In this document: piece by piece, positions 11,741 to 21,975 of the stretch
How positions within the stretch are numbered: position 1 is the first letter of the stretch
Layout of the letters: each line of letters starts with the position of its first letter
Origin: Hypsibius dujardini
Taxonomy: Eukaryota; Tardigrada; Eutardigrada; Parachela; Hypsibiidae
Length of the DNA: 30,054 nucleotides
Direction: 5' to 3'
Assembly: GCA_001579985.1 (NCBI GenBank)
Contig: LRSR01001913.1
Coordinates: 1 to 30,054 of the forward strand
Translations under genes and position numbers: made by a program
The notes under the pieces: generated by a model
The model's database searches: none
Told to the model about the DNA's origin: nothing
The model's input: the letters and a program-made list of their open reading frames with translations, nothing else

Positions 11741-12008
11741 CTGGGGAGAGTGGGTGAATTAAAGTGGTGGTACAATGTATATGTAACTATTTCGTACTAG
11801 TAAAAAGCAAAATTAAAGGCACTGCTTCCTCTCTACCTTTCTGGCTGTCTGTGACTTACGGTCTGTTTGTGACTCCCTATGTGCTTGTCTGTCTGTCTGA
11901 CCGTCCGTTTGTTTGTCGATTAGTCTGTCAGTTCCTGCTTAACTCGCTTGTTTTAGAACTTTTTCCATACCAGTGGTGTTAAAAACGATAATTGACTGTT
12001 TGGTGCAG
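11741..12008. repeat. Spacer with TCTG-type tract after the integrase gene
   Basis: Contains degenerate CTGTCTG/TTTGTC repeats around 11840-11935 and ends in a pyrimidine/AG acceptor-like site at 12008. No integrase polyadenylation signal of the AATAAA type is obvious. Confidence 0.5.
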
Positions 12009-13440
12009 TTATACTCCACTGTCCCATCACCGACAGCCGACACCGTAACTGTTTGCACCGATGTGGAAGCAACAGCCCAGAATCCTGCCCCGGCCATGGC
12101 GATTCCGCCACCGGCCACAACGTCTGCTCTGGTAATCCTTCCACAAATCCTGGAATTGCCCCCTCCCCCGTTCCCCATGGACTCCGAAGATGTAAAGTTT
12201 GAGGCACATGCCAGTTTGTCTGAACCGTTTTTAGGTTCCATTGAGGCACCCTCTCCGACAGTGCATCCTCGGGTGAAGCCGCTTCCGAGTGCCTCCGAAA
12301 CGAATCGGTAAATTTTATGACTTTATATTCTTGAAATGGCTACGTCTTTATATTTTAACACACTTTCATTCTTAGTATGTTAAAAAATTAGCAATATTTA
12401 TGAAACATATTGCATAAAAGAAAGATAGTGTACTAAAATATAAAGACGTAGCCGTTTATTTTCGAACTATCAACTATTTATTAATTTTATTCACGCTTAT
12501 GAATGTACTAAAATATTCATTATTCATACATAGAACGTTGAAAGAAGGAAAGACTCCGCCGCCGTTGCTGTCCCCGGGGAAGGAGAAGCCCGTCGCCATG
12601 AACCTAGATCTGCACGCCCGGAAGACGACGGAACTGTATGAGGTGAACCGAGAGAAGAAGTTGCGTTGACAGGGCAGCGCTGCTCCAGTGGGAAGCGACT
12701 GTGGGCATTTTATCAGTTTAATTTTGTTTAGGCTCAAGCTCCCGATAGTCATGCTGCGAAACAGAAACAGCTGGGTACGAAGACCGAGTTCATCAAGAAG
12801 CAGCCGCCCGGTAAACAAGACGTCTTTGACTTTGACGGCGGAACGAAGCCAAGAAGCTCAAAATGGAGCTGACCGATCACGTGGACTCTAGCTTCGCCGC
12901 TTGCTGCCGCTGTAACCGATTAGCCGAAAAACACCGAGAATGAACAGTCCGGTGAGGTAGAGTTCGGCGAGGATCTCGGCGAACTCGGCGTGACCCTTCA
13001 ACGCAAAAGCACGTACGTGCGGCGTTGTTGCCAACGCCAGCGAGTGAACCGGGCCAGGCTTGGGCCCTTCTACTGGTGAGCTTTCAGTCGTCTGGCCCAT
13101 TTGTTTTAAATGATTGATAAAACTACTATTTACTGGTTTTGATCGATGTTCCCTCTAGAAGACGATGTTTCATTAACACAGTTAAATACATGTACTGGTA
13201 ATTACTGTATTTAAATATTACTGTACTTGACGAGCACCTTCACGTCACGGGACTCGGTTCCTTGTACGCCGATGCGCTCGGACTCGTCGGACGCTTCCAA
13301 TAGTAAGGAGATGCAACCGCGGTTAGAACCGACACTGACGATGAAGCTGTGGGTTAATCAAAACGCCGATTCACCGCACGGCTCTCCGATACCGATTAAG
13401 CTGAAACTGAGCAAGGAGCCCTGCTGCATATCCGCAGACT
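12009..13440 (+). other. Possible multi-exon gene of unknown function, perhaps decayed
   Basis: I do not recognise a family. Exon-like blocks with matching phases: 12009-12307 (Pro/Ala/Ser/Thr-rich, containing PPPPFPMDSEDVKFEAHASL), then 12534-12642 (ARKTTELYE, GTGAAC donor), then 12732-12872 (AKQKQLGTKTEFIKKQPPGK, then GKQDVFDFD). A further frame at 12924-13075 (FGEDLGELGVTLQRKSTYVR, then RARLGPFYW) ends at a GTGAGC donor, and one at about 13230-13440 reads MKLWVNQNADSPHGSPIPIK. The best internal start is the ATG at 12096 (GCCATGG). After 12872 the frame closes, and reading on requires a shift, so this may be a broken gene, an extra exon set of a neighbour, or wrongly joined pieces. Composition suggests a hydrophilic, largely disordered protein. 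Confidence 0.35.
12335..12456. repeat. ~120 bp perfect-ended hairpin element
   Basis: The ends GGCTACGTCTTTATATTTTA (12338-12357) and its exact reverse complement (12434-12453) bracket an AT-rich centre. That centre contains a smaller stem (GCAATAT and ATATTGC). It lies in the presumed intron between the first two exon-like blocks of the middle region. It looks like a short MITE or foldback element nested in the larger transposon. Confidence 0.85.
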
Positions 13441-13560
13441 CTCCGTCCGTCTGTAGTCCGTTCGGCCATCCGTATGTTTGTTCATCTGTCTGTCTGTCTG
13501 TTCTGTCGGTATGTTTATTTGTCTGCAATCCCTCCGTCCGTCCGTCCGTCGATATTCTGT
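13441..13560. repeat. TCTG/TCCG tract
   Basis: Consists mostly of CTGTCTGT and CCGTCCGT repeats. Short Cys/Ser/Val-rich open frames across it on both strands are repeat artefacts. Confidence 0.75.
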
Positions 13561-14532
13561 CTGTTTGCCAAAAACATTCGCAAACGACTGTTACCGGGTG
13601 TACGGGTGGATGGGTCAAGGGACGAATGCGACGGCTATAAGCGAAGGGAAGGATCGCGAATGGCCTGTGAGCGGTTGCAGGGTTAATAAACGGCGAACGG
13701 GCGCATGATCTGCTGAGGAATGGAGGGCGGCCGATAAAATAACTGACAGGTGGAAAGACCGTAGACGGACACTAATTTGCAAAAACTGTTTTGACACGTA
13801 ACTTGTAGATAAAAAACCTGCAGTTAAAAAAACGTTTACAAAAATGAGCGAGATATATCTGTAAGCCAGCCAGCCAGTCACAATTTTAACTATAAAGAAA
13901 GTGAGGAGTACAATGTTGAGGATGGGCTCGGCGCCGCCGGTTGTACCGGTTACCGAGACTACAATGAAATCTGCAGCCGTGGTGATAGTAGTTGAGACGC
14001 CGTCGGCGGAGGTGCTTAAGGAAACACCGCCGCCGCCCTGCAGACGACGTCGATGGCGGTCCCCGACGTGGTGATGGCAAACCGACTGGGCGCCGACTGT
14101 CAGAGCAGCACTTTGTTGATGGTGAACGACCAATGTATTATAATGTGTCGTCAGGAAGAATGAGTCTACCACGAGACTTAGACTTTTTGTGGTTTTCTTA
14201 ATGGTCAAAAACTGATTTCGTTATTTTCGTTATTAACAGAAGTAATTGAGACTGAATTATTATGCCAAGTAATTGGGCGGGCAGGGCTGGCAAAATATAG
14301 GGTTAAAGCCATGCACCGTTTAAAATCACTGTTTGTTTGAATGTGTGAAGTGAAGTGAGGGAGGAACAGTGGATAGGAGGCGAGAAGTATTTGGCGGCAC
14401 CGAGTGTTGACAGTCAGACAGACTGAGTGTACACAGACACGAACTCGGTGCATGGCAAAGCTTACAATCACCTGTTATGAAATATTATCGTCGTCAAGTT
14501 CGCCTTTTTATTCCAGAAAAAAACTTTTTCGA
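13561..14532. other. Region upstream of the HECT gene
   Basis: No confident gene. A TATAAAG sequence at about 13891 is followed by an ATG at 13913 opening a 53-codon frame (13913-14074) rich in Val, Pro and Thr (for example VVPVTETTMKSAAVVIVVET); I cannot tell whether it is translated. A pyrimidine-rich acceptor at 14516, just before the HECT gene's first ATG, suggests a 5' untranslated or extra upstream coding exon for that gene somewhere in this region. Confidence 0.4.
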
Positions 14533-17226
14533 ATGGCTTGCAATGTCATTGAGGGTGGGCAGCAATGCCGCTGCGTTAATTTCGTTCGCAGTATCGATAA
14601 CGAACACAAGTGTATGTGTTTACATATGATTAACTTTCACCACAGCGACGTCGGAATTCTTGGGAACCGCGATCTGGTAATTCCTGCTTTTTTGAAGTAG
14701 ATCGCATTGTGAGTGCTAAACACGACCATTTTTTTCTTCTGCAGCGAGAATTTTTTGGGAGCGGCGGTAATGGAGGTGTGCCTCGTCGAGGTTCCCACTT
14801 CTCTGTCAATGAAGAGTTGCAGTCGTTAATGACTCCACGGAGTGGACGTGGACGCGCCTCTCCCCGCGGAAGACACTATTTGCCTTACCGTGCTTCGGCG
14901 GGATCTATGGCCAGTACCCTTGGGCACCGGGCGCTTGCCGGCAGTCGTTCCATTGGCTCGGCCAGTAGTCGCTCCATCAGTTCGGCCGAAAGTCGCTCCG
15001 TCAGCTCGGCCGATGCTCGCTCCGTCAGCTCGGCCGAGGGTCGCTCCGTTAGCTCGGCCGAGGGTCGCTCCGTCAGCTCGGCCGAGGGTCGCTCCGTCAG
15101 CTCGGCCGAGGGTCGCTCCATCAGCTCGGGCGAGGGTCGTTCCATTGGCTCAGCCGGCAGCCGTTCCATTAGCTTGAGTGCTTCTCCAGCCAACATGATA
15201 GTCTCCGTTCCGGCAGGGACATCGCCTTCCCCACTGCTACTGGGCGTGAATTCTGAAGAATCGGATGACGATGATTTGACCCCGAAGGTTTTCCAAGTCT
15301 TCATCATGCCAGATACGGAGGGCAACACCATACCCAGCGTGACGTAAGCCGTAATTTAAAAGAATGACACATCAACCAATCAACCCAATTAAGAGAATGC
15401 AATGAATAACATATACAATCATTCAATCGATCGATAGAATTACGTGGTTTTCACTGTGTGGGCAAAACACGGAGTGAATCAAACAATCAATGGAATTCAA
15501 AAGAATCCTGGCATACATAACATTACTATCGGCATTTCTAGGTCCATTCTGTATCACAAGATGATTGCTGCTGGTTGCATCAAGAACATCGTCCTTCGCA
15601 TGGACAGCCCGGAGCATTTCCAGGATATGTTAGAGTCTACTTTTGATTTCGTCGCAGGAAAGGAATGGAAAATGTTGACGACAGTCGCCGGAAAATCAAC
15701 ACGGCTGATAGATGCCTGTCTTCCTCGCAGTGGACATTGGGACCGCAAATCAGTCTTTGCGTAAGTGCAAACGTAAAAAATTTTTGGTCGTTATTTAAGC
15801 CGATTGTATGCTTCTCAGTTTACGCAAACGGTCGGGTGCCTTATACCTGGCCCCAAAGGACCAGGTCTTTCGTCTACTCCTAATTAACCTGGTTGAATCC
15901 TGTGTCGTTACCCGGCCAGCCGTCACTCAATCTACCGTTCCGCCGCGAGAGTCAGTTATCGCCTTTGCTATTACAAACGCACCCGTTGAAACCAACACGG
16001 TAATTGTCTTAAAATCATTTTGTTTGGGAGTTTAATTATTTTGTCTGTCGTAGAATTGTCCGATTCTCATGTCCGCGGGTTCGACACTCACTCCTCCAAC
16101 GCTCACTGCTGTCGCATCTAATCCTGTACAAACGGATTCTTTGCCGCCATCTCAAACAATGGAGCAATTCATCAATATAGTATGTTACGATAATTAAACA
16201 AATTCCGGTTTAAATCTTTGTAGGTGTGGATATTTAACTCTACTTTTCGTTTCAGAACGAGACAGGTAGCACTAGTTTTGAGTTTCCGCTGCGAAAAGAC
16301 AACGAGTTTGAGCTCTTCGAAGAAATCTACCATCGCCCTTTGGCTGAATCGCTCAGCGGCACGGATATGTCCCAGCTACCAACTCTCAGCGGCCAAACAA
16401 TTGATGCATGGCGGATTAACATGCAGAATCGGATCAATGTAATCCGCCTCGCGCAAGGAGACAACGATGACGACGAGGCTCTACTGGAGCTTGACGGGGA
16501 TAAAAATGCTATAATGATGAGCTTCTTCCGCGGAGCATCCGTGGTCAAGCTCGCTCAAGACACCCGCATGAAGTTTGATGAGTGAGTCAGTGTCTGTTTG
16601 TCTGTTTGATTGTCTGTCTGTCTGATCTGTCTGGTCTGTCTGGTTTGTCTTGTCTGTCTGGTCAGTCTGGTCTGTCTGTCTGTCTGATCTATTCAATATT
16701 TTTTGCCTTCAGTGCCATCGACGTAGAGGGTGTAATGACGGGTACCACCTATACCTTTTGGCGCAAGGTCATGGAGTCTAAGGAAGGCATCTTTCCCTTG
16801 TGGGAGAAGTCCAGCGATGAAGAGCTTTATCTGCCGTCAAGCCGGTCTAATCCCCAAACCACAGACTTCTTCGAGACCATTGGGAAAGGAACCTTTTTCT
16901 GCTTGATGCAGAAGGGAGGAACCTTTCCTCCCTTCATTGACCCCATAATGTTTCGCCAGAAGTTCGTTTATCGTTTTAAGTTGGACCGCGTTTTCAGCTA
17001 CTCCAGTCTCAGTGGTAAAGCAGCCTGCTTCATCCAGGCGAATTACGGTCGCGCCGATCTGGTTAACATTCACCGAATGCCCGCATATGTGGAGTACTTG
17101 CGCGAAACCACTAGCGACGTAAGTCGTGTTTTTTTTTACGGTCAGAAATTGAACTTTACTTAATTGTATTTTACTGTCTGTCTGTCTGTCTGTCTGGTCT
17201 GTCTGTCTGTCTGTCTGTCTGCTGCC

Positions 17227-17259
<33 letters not shown>

Positions 17260-17997
17260 GGCTGCCTGTCTGTCTACCTGTTTGTCTGTCTGTCTGTCTA
17301 TTTGCTTGTGTCTGATTGTCTGACGGATTGTCTGCCAATTGCAGTTAGCTCCGTTCAGCAACCTGCGGCGTGATGGAGCAATTGAAGCTATCGTTCGGCA
17401 CGAGCTCTTCGGATCTCGACGTGCCAACATTGAGGCTTTTTTCCGTGGATTCGATCAGAATCATACAGTTCTGGTATGTGCATCAATAAAATTTGCGCCC
17501 GCGTTTTGCGGAATATATAACAATTATTTCATTGCCTCTTCCAGCGCATTCGAGTTGACCAGATGTGGGCAAAAATGGAGCGTGCCTTTTTCCGGCACGT
17601 AGAATCCCCGCACGAATTCATGGAAAATCTTGCCGGTGGCGTTGCTGGAATCATCGGGCAGATCGATTTGGAGGACCTGACGAGCGAAGAACGCGAAAGC
17701 CAACAGCGAATTTTTCTCTGGTTTTGCGACTATATTAACGTCGCCACCTCAACCCAGTTGAAAGACGCATTGGTCTTCATAACCGGATCCAGCACGATCC
17801 CGGTCGTTCCACACATCACGGTGACGTTCGCAGACGAGGACCGAAAACTTCGGGTCCTGGAGGGTCGCTTGCCAACTGCCCATAATTGTGGTAAAGTGCT
17901 GACTCTTTGCCGGTCCTATGGAGAAGGTGACGAAGAAGCTGCGAAGAAGGATTTCGAAATTGCCTTCAGGGCCAATGAGTACTACGGATTGCATTAG
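14533..17997 (+). CDS. Element-encoded HECT-type E3 ubiquitin ligase, 9 exons
   Basis: Predicted to receive ubiquitin from an E2 on a catalytic Cys and pass it to substrates; substrates are unknown. Exons are 14533-14676, 14745-15343, 15542-15760, 15819-15999, 16054-16179, 16256-16581, 16713-17118, 17345-17473 and 17545-17997, phases consistent, about 860 aa. Residues ~12-38 form a Cys/His cluster (CRCVNFV, then CMCLHMINFHH), probably zinc-binding. Residues ~114-193 are an 8-residue Ser repeat. A middle domain includes HFQDMLESTFDFVAG and SGALYLAPKDQ. The HECT domain spans about 490-860. It includes FDDAIDVEGVMTGTTYTFWR, the hinge/C-lobe FITGSSTIPVVP, and LPTAHNC with the Cys at ~825, 35 residues from the end as usual for HECT ligases. 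It resembles the G2E3-like HECT proteins of other animals. The start is uncertain: the 14533 ATG has a weak context and an acceptor lies 16 bp upstream, so an earlier exon is possible. Confidence 0.82.
14940..15178 (+). repeat. 24-bp coding tandem repeat (Ser-rich)
   Basis: About ten in-frame copies of a 24-bp unit encode RS(V/I)SSAEG and variants. The central copies at about 15018-15115 are nearly identical, while the outer ones have diverged (GSASSRSI, SSGEGRSI). It lies in exon 2 of the HECT ligase gene. It gives a flexible Ser/Arg/Glu linker between the N-terminal Cys/His cluster and the middle domain. Confidence 0.95.
16582..16712 (+). repeat. TCTG microsatellite filling a HECT-gene intron
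   Basis: The 131-bp intron starts with a GTGAGT donor and ends TTGCCTTCAG. Nearly everything between is TCTG/TCTGG repeat, sense strand. Confidence 0.9.
17119..17344 (+). repeat. TCTG microsatellite filling a second HECT-gene intron
   Basis: The 226-bp intron (GTAAGT donor, CAATTGCAG acceptor) is mostly uninterrupted TCTG, from about 17174 to 17330. Cys/Val/Leu-rich frames through it are artefacts. Confidence 0.92.
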
Positions 17998-18731
17998 GTA
18001 TTGCCAAATGATTTTCCTTCGCAAAGTTTGTTTGTTTCAATCTCTCTGACTTCTGGTCCGTGCATTTGTTTCTCTGACTGTCTGTATCTAGTACCGCCTC
18101 ACTGTTGATTGTCTCGTGGCTTGCGGGATTATGTTCCGAGATCAGCCACATTTCAAATTTAACTATTATTTGATTCGTATTTTCAGACTCTTCGGCCTCG
18201 CAATTGAGGTCGGGGTTGTCCTTCCGCGGCCGCAAAGTTGGCACACATCTACCCATCGTTTCTTCTATAGCCATCTTCGCTCTATTTTTACTCGCCGTTC
18301 TGGGTGGCGCTGTTTCACGCATCACTTGCCTGGACCTTCTGACAGTTATTTTCAGTTTTCGTAGACCAATCGCTCCGACCAAAATTTATTTTTTATTTTT
18401 TTCTGTTCAAAATCAGTACTTTTTCTATTAAGGTTGTCAATTTGTGACATGATGTCTTTACTAACCATGTGAAGCCATGGGACTTTTTTTCACGAAATTT
18501 TCATATTTTACTCGAAGTCTGGAGTTTCCCAACTATATGGTGGTCATAATGTCTTTGCCGTAAAAATAAGTAGCTTTGGAAGAGGATTGGCAAACAAAAT
18601 TTTTTTTTCGGAGAAAAAAATTCTGAGTTGCACACCTTTGGTCGGTTCAAGCGGGCGTCTTTTTATCCGGAATGTGGAAGTAGAGAAACAGCCAATTAAG
18701 TTAACCGTTGTTATTCAGTTGTTCCTCTGCA
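17998..18731. other. Region downstream of the HECT gene
   Basis: No gene assigned. A plus-strand frame after an acceptor-like TATTTTCAG at 18186 runs to about 18430 and contains a hydrophobic stretch (SIAIFALFLLAVLGGAV). The opposite strand has an overlapping 138-codon hydrophilic frame (17966-18382). Either could be a shadow of the other; neither has a recognised domain. The rest (18440-18730) is AT-rich without visible features. Confidence 0.35.
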
Positions 18732-19098
18732 GTACGAAATAAAAAATTTAAGTTGACGCAGTGGCAAAATAACTTTTAAGTTGAGGCAGCGAGGAAAACA
18801 GGGGGCGCACATGTCGCAACTGATGCGATGTGTGTGCAAACGAGCAGGTGGCGCCCCTACAGCTTCGGGTCGGACAGTTTTTACAGCAGTATTTCTCCTT
18901 TTTTTCAAGCACTCGTACGTACTCTACAACCCGATTCCTACTTTTAATTGGATAACATCTTGTTACCAAGTTCTTTGGACCTTTTCAAAGTTTCAAATTT
19001 CAACCCTATTTGCAAATTCTGAAATAACAGAAAAAATTAAAAGTACGTCAACTTGAAAGCAATTTTGCCAGTGTGTCAACTTAAGTTTTACCTCGTAC
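18732..19098. repeat. ~367 bp MITE-like element with ~55 bp inverted ends
   Basis: The left end starts GTACGAAATAAAAAATTTAA and continues AGTTGACGCAGTGGCAAAAT. The right end, read on the minus strand, starts GTACGAGGTAAAACTTAAGT and continues TGACACACTGGCAAAATTG. Both arms then read CTTT-AAGTTGA. The interior has no long frame. I see no clear target-site duplication. It is nested inside the large transposon. Confidence 0.82.
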
Positions 19099-19115
19099 AT
19101 GTAGTAGAGTAGGGC

Positions 19116-21588
19116 TTAGGAGATGAGCACGCCAGTCACCAGCAAAGAAACCATCCACATTGTATCCTGAAAAAAATGTTTAATGACACAAAAAGTACCG
19201 GAAGTTACCGGCAAATCACCTGGCACTAATATCATCCTTTACCAGAGTTTAAAATCCACTGAAGGCTTGGCCGTTTTGATATCAGCGAAAAAGCTTTCTG
19301 AAGAAAGGAAAAAGACGGTCATAGATGATACCGATAATACGGAGCCACGCTGAAGGACACACAATGCTCACCACGTAGGCGAATAGACCAGCGAACAGAC
19401 CAATCAGGCAGGCAAACAGATAGACGGGCAAAGAGACAAACGGACACGCATATAAACAGACAGACAAACAGACACATACAAACATTCAAAAGCAGAACAC
19501 ATAGTAACATCATCAATCAGATAGAGACAGACAGACAAGCAGACAGGCAGGCAGACACGTAAACCGAAAGACAACCAGATAGACTAAGAAACAACATGTA
19601 GATAAAAGTAGACCGACACGGCAGTCAGAGAGCGAGGGAGACACAAAGAGGAAAAGAGAGATAAAGATAGACGGACAAACAAACAGATCGGCAGACAACG
19701 GCAGACAGAGATCACCACCCAAAAGGACGAAGTGCTCAGAAAATATTTGAAACTTACCGAAAAAGTTGCGTGCAAAGAAATAGGTGTTTCCAAGAATCTG
19801 CAAAACACAGAGATAATTAAAAGTTCACTGCAATTCAACCTTATTCTGAGGGCTCTGTGCTCGCTTACAACCCACCAGAAAGACAACATGCGGAATCCGT
19901 GCAGAAAGGAATATCTCCCTCGACCCGGGTCAACACTGTCTGTTTTTCTGTATGTTCATTTACCCGTCTCTTTGCCCGGCTACATTTCATTAGTTTGGCT
20001 TCATGCCGTACCGAACCACTGGAGGAGAACCCTCTCTGTGAAAACTAATTTCACATAGCGAGTTTTTGTGGTAGTGCCGAAGACAGGACATGAACCGTTC
20101 TCTCCGTTTCCGCCATTGAGATGCCCTGTCCCGACGACACATTCACACTAAACGGCACCAGCCCAATGAAACTGTCAATCTGATGGACACTCTTTCGTCA
20201 CACTGTCAACAAGTTGGTAGCGTTCCTCCCCGTCCGTAACCAAATAGGTTCACCTACAGGAATCCGGCAAAAATCGAAGCAAAGTAAGCGCCAGCAACAC
20301 GGAGATCGGTGAGGTAGACTTGCACACCCTCTGGTCGTACGGTGATGGGAGCATGACAGCAGGATAGCACCCGTCGCCACGTCCACCTGAAAAAATCATT
20401 GTTTATTTACTGTTCAATAGCATCCTAAACTAATCAACTCAGCAAATGAAAAAAACATCATGTTTCCACTTTAAATTGAATATAATAATATTACATTTTA
20501 AAATAATCGTCACGATCGGAATTCAAAAACAATTTTTTATTATTTATTATAAGGTCATAAAATTAAAATTAAACATTTCAAGCCACACATATTTTAATTC
20601 AGATATTATTTGAATACTGAAAATAATTCACTGTATATCAAAAACATATTTTTATTCAAAATCTCAAAATCTGATTGAAATATTTTAATCACCACATATA
20701 TTATTTCAAACATTCCTTTTTTAATACTGAAAACTATTCTTTTTTTAGGTGATTCATCCGTTGAATAGAAGTCTATTTTTCACAATTTAATTGAAATGTT
20801 ATCGCGCTATTTAAGCACAACACTAACCTGGTAGGCACTCGAGAAAAGAAAGTAGCCGTGGACGTCATATACATACAGCACCACATCATGCGGCTGGTTC
20901 GATGTCGCCGCAATTGATTACTCCGCAAGTCCAAGAAGCCGACCTTGCCGTGTGCTTATAGGAACGGTCCAGAGCGAGGAATAAGATGAAGATGTCGGTG
21001 ATTCGTGATGGCCAGGCAGCAGTTGAAACTAGCTGCATTGGAAAACCTGAAATCGACAAAGAGTAAACTATCAATGGCGTTCTACGTAATCCGATAAAAC
21101 CAGATAAATTAAGTTAAAAACGTTTGCAAACATTTTTGGCCTGTGGAAGATCTGTAGTTTTTGCTGTCCAAATCACGCGATTATTTGCCTGTCTAACGGA
21201 CATCATATGGGGAAATAGTATGTGAAGTCCTCTCCAGTTCGATATCATGCAACTGATATCGTGCCTGACGGCATTAGTTGATTGCTCTGTCAATTAAAAG
21301 CTATTCAAAATGATCATTCAATCAATCGTTGAGTTGTTTTGTTAATTTAACTGGAAAGAAGGAGCTTCCACAACTTGCAAATTGCGAGCCAGATCCAGCA
21401 AAGGGGCTTAGATTTTCATCGGTAGCAAAATTTCCGAGCTTTTGATTGAATTAATGCTAAAAAAACGGCAAACAGTCGACTACGGTCGGTTATCCCCTGT
21501 GAAATAATAACAATACGCAAAAAAACTCACCGCAAGGCCATGAAGTATTCTCCAGAACTTTCTTCATACGATGTAGCTTTTGCAACCC
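19116..21588 (-). pseudogene. Minus-strand exon remnants, membrane-protein-like, unassigned
   Basis: Five exon-like blocks with good splice sites on the minus strand. 21588-21530 has an ATG giving MKKVLENTSWPC and a GTGAGT donor. 21047-20828 has hydrophobic TDIFILFLALDRSYK in one frame, HDVVLYVYDVHGYFLFSSAY in another, and a GTTAGT donor. 20386 to about 20258 has ITVRPEGVQVYLTDLRVAGA, then YFASIFAGFL. 19797-19758 has ILGNTYFFARNFF and a GTAAGT donor. 19166-19116 has DTMWMVSLLVTGVLIS and a stop. The coding-like frames cannot be joined without shifts, and the tract at 19300-19730 is mostly CAGA repeat. I do not recognise a family. It could be a decayed captured host gene, a third transposon gene with mis-called exons, or chance. 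Confidence 0.25.
19385..19695. repeat. CAGA (TCTG on the minus strand) tract
   Basis: Degenerate CAGACAGACAAA-type repeats, the same microsatellite family as elsewhere in the window but in the opposite orientation. Hydrophobic Cys/Leu/Phe-rich minus-strand frames here derive from the repeat. Confidence 0.8.
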
Positions 21589-21975
21589 CTATATACAAGA
21601 GAAGATGGGCACACAAAAAGTTCCAGCATCAGGTGCAGTTTAAATGGATAGAAATGACGCGACAACATGGCAACATTTAAATTCGAATGTTTGTAAACAT
21701 TACATTCGAAATTATTCCCCCAAAATAATTCCCCCACATGGCTCGCCAATTGACTGGTACGCCGTCTGAGGCACGTACGGACCGACCATTTTATCACCCT
21801 TCGTGTACGATGATTTGACGAAATGCTATGTCTAAAAACTTTGCTATTTTTTAAATATCAACGAGAATTTACCAGAAATAAAAAGCGGCATAAGGTCTAT
21901 GGAACAAAATGGCAAAAGTTACGAAATAATTCTTCCCACGCGCTGCGCGCTGTACAACGCACTACGTCAGTGCGT
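21589..21975. other. Right subterminal region of the element
   Basis: AT-rich up to about 21930 with no gene seen. It contains ATTCGAATGTTTGTAAAC followed by its near complement TGTAAACATTACATTCGAA at 21680-21712, a short stem. Confidence 0.4.

Noticed and set aside
13615-14208. 197-codon minus-strand frame, partly hydrophobic
   Set aside because: No recognisable domain, no good start, no splice support, and simple-sequence bias (GCC/GTC runs). Kept out, though a small plus-strand frame at 13913 is noted.
14885-15331. 148-codon minus-strand frame of Glu/Arg/Leu/Ala repeats
   Set aside because: Reverse reading of the 24-bp Ser repeat in the HECT ligase exon.
16837-17430. 197-codon minus-strand frame rich in Asp/Arg/Gln/Thr
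   Set aside because: Mostly the antisense of a TCTG microsatellite intron joined to antisense HECT exons.
19282-19803. Hydrophobic Cys/Leu/Phe-rich minus-strand frames
   Set aside because: Most of their length is the TCTG/CAGA repeat; only the short block at 19758-19797 has exon-like borders.
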